7,273 bases of DNA from Deltaproteobacteria bacterium (GTDB lineage Bacteria > UBA10199 > DSSB01): the NCBI GenBank assembly GCA_021772695.1, contig JAJFLL010000344.1, forward strand, positions 1 through 7,273, given 5' to 3'. The notes beneath the pieces are model-generated. The model did not search any database. It was not told where the DNA came from and worked only from the letters and a program-made list of their open reading frames with translations. Made by a program: the position numbers and the translations under genes. Shown here in pieces: positions 1 to 5,212 of this stretch; the stretch's first letter is position 1; each line of letters begins with the position of its first letter.

Positions 1-1998
1 GATTCCTATTATGAAGGCCAGGTGGTGGTGACCGGCCGAAAAAATTCCGAGCCCTTGAAAGAGACCACCTCGACCAGTCAAGTGATTACCGGCGAACAAA
101 TCCGCACTCGCAGTGATCAAAGCGCCGCGGAAGCCCTGCAATTATTGCCGGGCGTTTTCGTGCAAAATTTGGGCACCCGGGGCGAAAGCGTGCAGATTCG
201 CTTGCGGGGAGCCAGGGGTGCCGACACCTTAGTCCTATTAGACGGAGTTCGCTTAAACAATCCCGCCACCAATGAAACCAACTTGAGCCTAATTCCTGTG
301 GACTTAATCGACCGAATCGAAATTTTACAGGGATCCCAGGCGGTGCTTTATGGCGGCGGTGCCGTCGGCGGGGTGGTGCACATCATCACCAAAAAAGGTA
401 CCACGGAGAATCAATTCGTACTCACGGTCGAAGGTGGAAATCTCGGCAAGATTAGAGAGCTGTTGACCTGGCGAGGTTCCAAAGGCCCCATCGATTACAG
501 CCTGGCCATCAGCCGGGACGACGAATCCGGTCAATTCCCTAATGACGGTTTTGGTCAAACCGCCCTCACCCAGCGCTGGGACATCTCGCCGAAAGACGGC
601 TTGAACATCACCTTGACCAGCCATATTTTATTGAGCCGCAAAAATTTGGCTCAAGGCTTTTTAATCGGACCCTCACCGCTCTATGATCCCACGCTGCCGC
701 CTGATGCCGCCTTCCTGCAATTGACGCCCGAATTAAATCGATCCAACAGCAACCTGTTGACCACGGAATCCTTCCATCTGTCGAATCAATGGAATCCCTA
801 TTTCAAAACCGAGATCGACTACGGATTTTTCCTCTCCGACGAACAAGAGAACGATTCGAATATAGGAGAAGCCCCCTATATCACCCCGTCGGGGATCGGC
901 CTGGCCCCAAATAGTGTGCAAAACAATCTGAAGTCCATGCGCAACTCGGCCGAAATTCGGCAATTCATCTTTTTGCCCAAGGTGAAAAATATCGATCAGA
1001 CCATCCTTGCAGGGTTTGAATTCTACGACGAACGAGTCAACACCAGCGGCCAGCTTTTTCCGGGCGACCCACCCCCTGGTCTCGATACCCTGGGACCTTT
1101 CATTCCTCCCTTAGAAACCATTCCCCAACCAGGAGTTCCAGGAGATCGTCAAAACTACGCTCCGTTTTTTCTTTACCACCTGGGATGGGCCGATCGGGTT
1201 TACCTTGATGCCGGTTTCCGCTGGGATATCAATTCGGCTTACGGCAATGAGTTAAGTCCACGGGTAGAGACCGCAGTATTGATTCCAGAAATTGACGGAA
1301 AATTTCACGGTGCTTACGGAGAAGGATTTTTGCCACCGACGATTATTCAACTATTCAATCCTATTTCAGGAAACCCCAACCTGAAGCCGCAAAAGTCCCA
1401 GTCTTACGAGGCGGGATACGAACAGCATATCAAAGAAAAGGCCTTTATCTACGCCACCTTCTTCTACTTAGACTTTGACAACCTGATCAGCCGGCTCGGC
1501 ACCAATACCGATGACGCCTTTTCGACGGGTTTAGAGGCCGGTTTTCAATGGCAGATCGATCCAAGGGTAGTTTTGTCGGGCAATTACACTTTTACTCACA
1601 GTCGGGATGAATCCAATACGGGACTGCGCATTCCCAACCTGCCCACCCATGTTTTCAATGCCATTGTGCGAGCCACTCCATGGAGAAGTCTGGAAATTGA
1701 AAGCAATGTCACTTATGCCAGCAATCAAAGAGAGGAGTTTCCCATCGTCGCCGCCGACGGACGATATGTCGGGGGTACTCCCATCGCTTCGCTAATGGGT
1801 GGCACGAATCCCGGTTGGGTGCGCTGGGACCTTGGCGTGTCCTATCAATTTGAATTGTTCAATCCCAATCAGGATCATCCACGATCGATCAGAGTTTACG
1901 GCCGCGCCAATAATATCTTAAACGCCACCATTGAAGAGTCCTTTGGTTTTCCCTCTCCTGGCTTTCACTTTCTCACCGGCGCCGAAATTTTCTTCTAA
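1..1998 (+). CDS. TonB-dependent outer-membrane receptor (5' partial)
   Basis: The reading frame is open from base 1 (DSYYEGQVVVTG...), so the gene begins upstream and only the signal peptide and a few N-terminal residues are missing; the GTG codons near base 22 are internal. The first visible residues, YEGQVVVTGRK, resemble a TonB box leading into a plug domain (about residues 10-130 of the visible protein). Plug hallmarks are EALQLLPGVFV, the VLLDGVRLNNP stretch and IDRIEILQGSQAVLYGGGAVGG. The remaining ~530 residues are aromatic-rich alternating strands of a 22-strand beta barrel, ending with the family-typical GRANNILN segment and a terminal Phe (AEIFF). Such receptors import scarce ligands (metal chelates, cobalamin, modified peptides) across the outer membrane using TonB-ExbBD energy. 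The plug is closest in style to the BtuB/CirA group, but the substrate cannot be read from sequence. Its position before a peptide-maturase cassette suggests, without proving, that it takes up the cassette product. A probable terminator follows 60 nt after the stop. Confidence 0.95.
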   Translation, partial: DSYYEGQVVVTGRKNSEPLKETTSTSQVITGEQIRTRSDQSAAEALQLLPGVFVQNLGTRGESVQIRLRGARGADTLVLLDGVRLNNPATNETNLSLIPVDLIDRIEILQGSQAVLYGGGAVGGVVHIITKKGTTENQFVLTVEGGNLGKIRELLTWRGSKGPIDYSLAISRDDESGQFPNDGFGQTALTQRWDISPKDGLNITLTSHILLSRKNLAQGFLIGPSPLYDPTLPPDAAFLQLTPELNRSNSNLLTTESFHLSNQWNPYFKTEIDYGFFLSDEQENDSNIGEAPYITPSGIGLAPNSVQNNLKSMRNSAEIRQFIFLPKVKNIDQTILAGFEFYDERVNTSGQLFPGDPPPGLDTLGPFIPPLETIPQPGVPGDRQNYAPFFLYHLGWADRVYLDAGFRWDINSAYGNELSPRVETAVLIPEIDGKFHGAYGEGFLPPTIIQLFNPISGNPNLKPQKSQSYEAGYEQHIKEKAFIYATFFYLDFDNLISRLGTNTDDAFSTGLEAGFQWQIDPRVVLSGNYTFTHSRDESNTGLRIPNLPTHVFNAIVRATPWRSLEIESNVTYASNQREEFPIVAADGRYVGGTPIASLMGGTNPGWVRWDLGVSYQFELFNPNQDHPRSIRVYGRANNILNATIEESFGFPSPGFHFLTGAEIFF

Positions 1999-2004
1999 GT
2001 TGGT

Positions 2005-2034
2005 TTGGATAAATTCTTCTCCACGCTTGGATAA
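2005..2034 (+). promoter_or_regulatory. Candidate activator-binding repeats upstream of sigma-54 promoter 1
   Basis: The octamer TTGGATAA occurs twice, at 2005-2012 and 2027-2034, 22 bp apart (about two helical turns). The first copy is the left arm of an imperfect dyad, TGGAtAA-N4-TTcTCCA (2006-2023). The sites lie about 115-145 bp upstream of the -24 element at 2149, a usual distance for enhancer sites of NtrC-type sigma-54 activators. The same octamer or a close variant recurs upstream of the second sigma-54 promoter in this window. The activator is not encoded here, so binding is inference. Confidence 0.4.
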
Positions 2035-2057
2035 CTTTTGTCTAATTCAACACTTCC

Positions 2058-2087
2058 GCGCCAAATGCTGCTCTGGCCGCTTTTTTT
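2058..2087 (+). terminator. Probable intrinsic terminator of the TonB receptor gene
   Basis: GCGCCA (2058-2063) pairs with TGGCCGC (2074-2080) with a single bulged C, across a 10-nt loop. Seven Ts follow at 2081-2087. The stem is GC-rich and sits 60 nt after the receptor stop codon, so it would separate the receptor transcript from the maturase operon. Confidence 0.55.
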
Positions 2088-2148
2088 AAGTCTATAATTT
2101 ACAGGTATATTTTTCAGATTTTGCCTAAATTTGGAAATTATCGAACCA

Positions 2149-2164
2149 TGGCATGCCATTTGCT
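2149..2164 (+). promoter_or_regulatory. Sigma-54 (-24/-12) promoter of the maturase operon
   Basis: The sequence TGGCATGCCATTTGCT matches the sigma-54 consensus TGGCACG-N4-TTGCW at all but one specified position, with the invariant GG (2150-2151) and GC (2162-2163) exactly 10 bp apart. The expected start of transcription is near 2175, giving a leader of about 35 nt to the ATG at 2210 with the ribosome binding site inside it. It follows that the upstream in-frame ATG at 2153 lies within the promoter and cannot be the start of the maturase. Sigma-54 promoters need an ATP-dependent enhancer-binding activator. Confidence 0.75.
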
Positions 2165-2196
2165 CCCTTAGTTGCCTACCGACTTAAGACAAAAAT

Positions 2197-2202
2197 AGGG
2201 AG
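2197..2202 (+). promoter_or_regulatory. Ribosome binding site fixing the maturase start
   Basis: AGGGAG lies 7 nt before the ATG at 2210. The longer in-frame alternative at 2153 has no comparable site and falls inside the sigma-54 promoter, so 2210 is the supported start. Confidence 0.8.
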
Positions 2203-2209
2203 CTACTGC

Positions 2210-3580
2210 ATGAAGGTATCACGCTATAATTTTCACGTACCCTCGCCAAAAGAAGCGGGCGTTCATTTCTTATATAATTCTTTGCACGATAACCGCATCG
2301 TTTTGCAAGACGGCGACGTCACCGTTGATACGCTGTTTAGTAAGATCAAAGAACACCGGCCGCTGAATCCGAAAGAATCCCTAGTCGCCAAGGACCTAAA
2401 AGAAATGGGTTATATCGTCGATGAAGACGTCGATGAAAAAAGGGTTTTTCGTCAATGGTTGAACCAACGAGTCACGAATCAAAATGAAATTCTTACGGTC
2501 ACGATCCTAACCACCTTGGCCTGTAACCTACGCTGCACCTATTGTTATGAAAAAGAAAAGCTCGGCAAATCCCGCATGTCACCAGAGATTCTGCAACAAT
2601 GTGTGGACTGGATCAAAACGCGTATCAGAACCATGAATCCAAGAAAGGTAAACATCATCTTTTTTGGTGGCGAACCCTTGATCAACATGGAGGCCATCAG
2701 AAATTTTAGCAAAGAGGTCTATCCCTTCTGCCTCGAAAACAAGGTGGAATACAGCGCGGGCATGGCCACCAATGGCATCTTTCTCACCCCAAAAATCTCC
2801 GATGAATTGAAAGATTATGGATTTGATTGGATCAAAATCACCTTCGACGGAGACCGGTGCGAGCACGACAAAAAACGAATCTATAAGGGCGGGCGAGGCA
2901 CCTTTGATAAAATTTTTTCAAACTTAGAAGATATTTCCGGAAAACTAAAAATATTGCTGGGCGGAAACTTCGACAAAGAAAATGTAGAGAGCTTTCACAG
3001 TCTCGTCGAAAGAATCTCAAAATCTAAATTCAAGAATGACATTATCGCTACCAATTTCAAACCCATCATGCCGGAAATGGTTGAAGCCAAGGGCGAACTG
3101 AAAGGCATTGCCTCGTCATGTGTGCATTGTACCTTCCAGGATTTTGAAATTCGCAAGATGATGGAGCTTCGAGAAACCACACGTAAGTTCGATTTACACC
3201 CCACCGATCCGATCAACACGGGGCCCTGCGAATATTATCGTCGCAATGCGGTGACCATCGGCATCGACGGCAAACTCTACAAGTGCATCGCCTTTCTGGG
3301 AATCAACGGCACCGAAATCGGTGACACGGCTCACCAGGAGTTCAATGAAACGGGCGAAGCCATGCTCAATGCCACCGCAGAGCACGAACACCCTATGTGC
3401 GAAGATTGTTCGTTTAACCCCATTTGCGCCGGCGGTTGCCGGGCCGACGCCTACAATACCACGGGAGATTTCAAGGAGATCTCCTGTCAGCGCCATTACT
3501 TCAATAAGACCCTCACCGAAGAGCTGCCCAAGGAATATTACGACGCAGCCGAATGGGCCGAGCAAATGGGCGGAGTCTGA
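2210..3580 (+). CDS. Radical SAM/SPASM peptide maturase
   Basis: This 456-residue protein has three parts. Residues 1-90 form an N-terminal region of the kind seen in SPASM peptide maturases (YNSLHDNRIVL, then LKEMGYIVDEDVDE), possibly acting in precursor recognition. The radical SAM core begins near residue 95 and carries the CX3CX2C cluster motif (C105, C109, C112) and the GGEP motif (153-156). The C-terminal SPASM domain shows the full seven-cysteine pattern: C340, then G354-x4-C359, C397-x2-C400-x5-C406-x3-C410 and C426, expected to hold two auxiliary Fe-S clusters. Enzymes of this architecture cut S-adenosylmethionine to a 5'-deoxyadenosyl radical and install thioether, C-C or C-O links, or other changes, in a ribosomal peptide. 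The target is presumably the 25-residue peptide encoded 38 nt downstream. An extra CxxC (C304, C307) lies between core and SPASM. I cannot place it in a named maturase subfamily. The enzyme class is very secure; the chemistry is unknown. Confidence 0.95.
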   Translation: MKVSRYNFHVPSPKEAGVHFLYNSLHDNRIVLQDGDVTVDTLFSKIKEHRPLNPKESLVAKDLKEMGYIVDEDVDEKRVFRQWLNQRVTNQNEILTVTILTTLACNLRCTYCYEKEKLGKSRMSPEILQQCVDWIKTRIRTMNPRKVNIIFFGGEPLINMEAIRNFSKEVYPFCLENKVEYSAGMATNGIFLTPKISDELKDYGFDWIKITFDGDRCEHDKKRIYKGGRGTFDKIFSNLEDISGKLKILLGGNFDKENVESFHSLVERISKSKFKNDIIATNFKPIMPEMVEAKGELKGIASSCVHCTFQDFEIRKMMELRETTRKFDLHPTDPINTGPCEYYRRNAVTIGIDGKLYKCIAFLGINGTEIGDTAHQEFNETGEAMLNATAEHEHPMCEDCSFNPICAGGCRADAYNTTGDFKEISCQRHYFNKTLTEELPKEYYDAAEWAEQMGGV

Positions 3581-3606
3581 GTTTCTCTACTCCCAAACCC
3601 CCAACC

Positions 3607-3612
3607 GGAGGA
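3607..3612 (+). promoter_or_regulatory. Strong ribosome binding site of the small peptide gene
   Basis: GGAGGA is close to the ideal Shine-Dalgarno sequence and sits 6 nt before the ATG at 3619. It is the main reason to treat the 25-codon frame as a real gene, and it suggests high translation, as expected for a RiPP precursor. Confidence 0.8.
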
Positions 3613-3618
3613 ATCCAC

Positions 3619-3696
3619 ATGACCATCAAGGTAATCAAAAAAGGCAACAAGTCGACTGAAACCAATATGACAGGATGCCTTGCTTACTTTTTTTAA
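3619..3696 (+). CDS. Candidate RiPP precursor peptide (25 residues)
   Basis: This tiny gene lies between the maturase stop (38 nt upstream) and a strong terminator (stem begins 38 nt downstream), and it is preceded by GGAGGA at ideal spacing. The peptide starts MTIKVIKKG, a short basic leader-like part with Lys at 4, 7, 8 and 11. A polar Ser/Thr/Glu/Asn stretch follows, and the peptide ends TGCLAYFF, with one Cys (C20) and an aromatic tail (Y23, F24, F25). A small peptide directly beside a radical SAM/SPASM enzyme is the standard arrangement of RiPP loci (for example PqqA with PqqE, or MftA with MftC). The C-terminal Cys/Tyr/Phe cluster offers plausible sites for a thioether or an aromatic cross-link. 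There is no double-Gly cleavage site, no repeat and no transmembrane segment. I do not recognise it as a member of a named precursor family. That it is translated is well supported; its being the maturase substrate is inference from context. Confidence 0.8.
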   Translation: MTIKVIKKGNKSTETNMTGCLAYFF

Positions 3697-3734
3697 TTGT
3701 ATTCACTACTAAGCAAGTGTAAAAAATATATGTT

Positions 3735-3769
3735 AAGGGATTAATCTATCGGGTTAATCCCTTTTTTTT
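3735..3769 (+). terminator. Strong intrinsic terminator after the peptide gene
   Basis: A perfect 10-bp inverted repeat, AAGGGATTAA (3735-3744) and TTAATCCCTT (3754-3763), encloses a 9-nt loop and runs into eight Ts (3762-3769). It would end the maturase-peptide transcript and protect its 3' end. The T tract stops only 6 nt before the ATG of the next gene at 3776, so it also occupies that gene's expected ribosome-binding region. Confidence 0.9.
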
Positions 3770-3775
3770 ACACCC

Positions 3776-5212
3776 ATGAGAACATTAATATTCATCAATC
3801 TAATTTTAGCTTTTTCTTTCCTGGGCTCATGTCATACCGATCCCAAAACCCAAACCTTTAAAAACGAAATCATTATAGCCTCTGGGTATCCCATTGGGGC
3901 CATTGACCCTTTTACGAGCGGAAAAGGTATCGGTGCCAATCTTATTGAATTAATTTATCGACCTCTTTTTCGCATAGGCTCTAATAATGAGATCATTCCA
4001 GAATATGCACAAAATGTGCAGTGGAAGAATCACGGTACCATATTAGAAATTACCTTAGATAAATCACAGATAGATGACGTTACAAAAACTTTTCAAAACT
4101 CGATCCAAAATAATACCGGTGGTTTCGGACACCTCAATGAAAGTTTAAAGTCCATTGAACAAGTTTCTTCTACTCAATTAGATCTTCATTTCAAAAATTT
4201 TGACCAGGGCATTCTTTACATTCTATCAAACCTACCTATGGTAGAATACACTCGGCCAGAAAAAGCATCAGGTCTTTTTCGAAATCACCAAAAAAATGAT
4301 TCCATGGTGGTGTTGCAGCGGAAGAGTTCATCGAAAGATAAAGTAAACCAAATCACCTTTAAAAATTACCCCAGCACTCGAAGGGCCATTCGAGATTTTG
4401 TGGCGGGATCAGTCGACTTTATTATCTCAGCTGATGAAACCGATTTTGACGTCTTAAAAAACCTTCCTGAAATCGACATCGCCTACCTGAACACCACTCT
4501 GCTCTACAAACTGCTGAAAGGACCGAAGTATCCCGCTAAGCAATACAAGAGCACATGGGCGATACTTCAAAGTAATCTTTTTGAAAGTCATTTATTCGCC
4601 GATGAAGAGAACCGTTTTGTTCCTGCCTATCTTCCTGTACCCAAGACCTTACCCTGGTATGAAGAGGTAGAACGTTTTGTGCGTCCTGGCACTACACATA
4701 TTAATAATTTTCAAACTACGCTTACTAGTCCTCAAGAGTTGAACTATCTTGGATCCCAAGCCAAGGACCAAAAAGTCGCCCTTAAATTAAAAAGATTCCT
4801 AGAAACCTACGGGTATAAAATTCAATTGGCTGATTTGAGCTCCACGGATTTCGAGAAAAAGGTATTCGTCGATAAGAATTTTTCGCTGGCCCTTATTCCC
4901 TACGCGGTCAAAGAGCCGATATTTTCTAATTATTTGGTGTTCCATACGGCCGAGGGAAACAAAAGCCTCAACATCTCTGGCTACAGCAACCCCAAACTCG
5001 ATGCCCTACTTGAAAAGGCGCGCTACAACCCCAACCCCGAAGAATCCAAAAAGGCGTTCTTCCTAGCAATGCAAGAACTCATGAATAATCCTCCAGCACT
5101 ATTCCTTTTTTGGGTACGTACTCCTCTGGTTTATCGGAAATCGTGCCAGGGATTTAGTCTTGATGCCGACAAATTTTTCTCTTCGTTAAAGGATGTTCGT
5201 TGCGAACCCTAA
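3776..5212 (+). CDS. Family-5 (peptide/nickel-type) solute-binding lipoprotein
   Basis: This 478-residue protein starts with a lipoprotein signal peptide: MRT, a hydrophobic run, and the lipobox LGSC with C19 as the lipidated residue. Residue +2 is His rather than Asp, so by E. coli sorting rules it would go to the outer membrane. The mature part resembles OppA/DppA-type binding proteins: IDPFTSGKGIGANLIELIYRPLF near the N-terminus and a typical C-terminal lobe (NISGYSNPKLDALLEKARYNPNPEESKKAFFLAMQEL). These proteins capture peptides, heme, nickel complexes and similar ligands. At 478 residues it is somewhat short for the family. No ABC permease or ATPase is next to it; it overlaps a sensor kinase by 13 nt, which suggests ligand presentation to the kinase or use of a transporter encoded elsewhere. 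An in-frame stop at 3755 rules out an upstream start. No Shine-Dalgarno sequence is visible before the ATG, because the region is the T tract of the preceding terminator. Base composition is more AT-rich than in neighbouring genes, especially in the first half. Confidence 0.85.
   Translation: MRTLIFINLILAFSFLGSCHTDPKTQTFKNEIIIASGYPIGAIDPFTSGKGIGANLIELIYRPLFRIGSNNEIIPEYAQNVQWKNHGTILEITLDKSQIDDVTKTFQNSIQNNTGGFGHLNESLKSIEQVSSTQLDLHFKNFDQGILYILSNLPMVEYTRPEKASGLFRNHQKNDSMVVLQRKSSSKDKVNQITFKNYPSTRRAIRDFVAGSVDFIISADETDFDVLKNLPEIDIAYLNTTLLYKLLKGPKYPAKQYKSTWAILQSNLFESHLFADEENRFVPAYLPVPKTLPWYEEVERFVRPGTTHINNFQTTLTSPQELNYLGSQAKDQKVALKLKRFLETYGYKIQLADLSSTDFEKKVFVDKNFSLALIPYAVKEPIFSNYLVFHTAEGNKSLNISGYSNPKLDALLEKARYNPNPEESKKAFFLAMQELMNNPPALFLFWVRTPLVYRKSCQGFSLDADKFFSSLKDVRCEP
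5190..5193 (+). promoter_or_regulatory. Ribosome binding site supporting a TTG start
   Basis: AGGA ends 6 nt before the TTG at 5200. No ATG, GTG or TTG lies in frame between the upstream stop at 5161 and this codon, so TTG is the best start for the kinase. The site lies inside the end of the lipoprotein gene, as expected for translational coupling. Confidence 0.65.

Noticed and set aside
1..1998. Assignment of the TonB receptor as the cobalamin receptor BtuB.
   Set aside because: The plug is BtuB/CirA-like, but no cobalamin genes are present and the upstream region, where a cobalamin riboswitch would lie, is outside the window.
2093..2098. A perfect TATAAT hexamer, as in a sigma-70 -10 element.
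   Set aside because: No acceptable -35 element lies 16-18 bp upstream; that interval is the GC-rich arm and T tract of the preceding terminator. The sigma-54 element at 2149 is much better placed.
2153..2209. An upstream in-frame ATG would extend the maturase by 19 residues.
   Set aside because: It lies within the sigma-54 promoter, has no good ribosome binding site, and the ATG at 2210 has AGGGAG at 7 nt.
3194..3565. A 123-codon minus-strand frame antisense to the SPASM domain.
   Set aside because: It is the antisense shadow of a strongly conserved coding region, with no ribosome binding site or recognisable protein features. The other minus-strand frames in the window are rejected for the same reason.
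3321..3659. A 112-codon frame on the + strand overlapping the maturase end and the small peptide gene.
   Set aside because: It is out of frame with the conserved SPASM cysteines, has a low-complexity Pro/Arg/Ser-rich product, and runs across the ribosome binding site and start of the peptide gene.
3679..3717. An 8-bp inverted repeat, CTTGCTTA and TAAGCAAG, linking the peptide gene tail to the intergenic region.
   Set aside because: The loop is 23 nt and no T tract follows. It could be a weak RNA stem but cannot be told from chance here.
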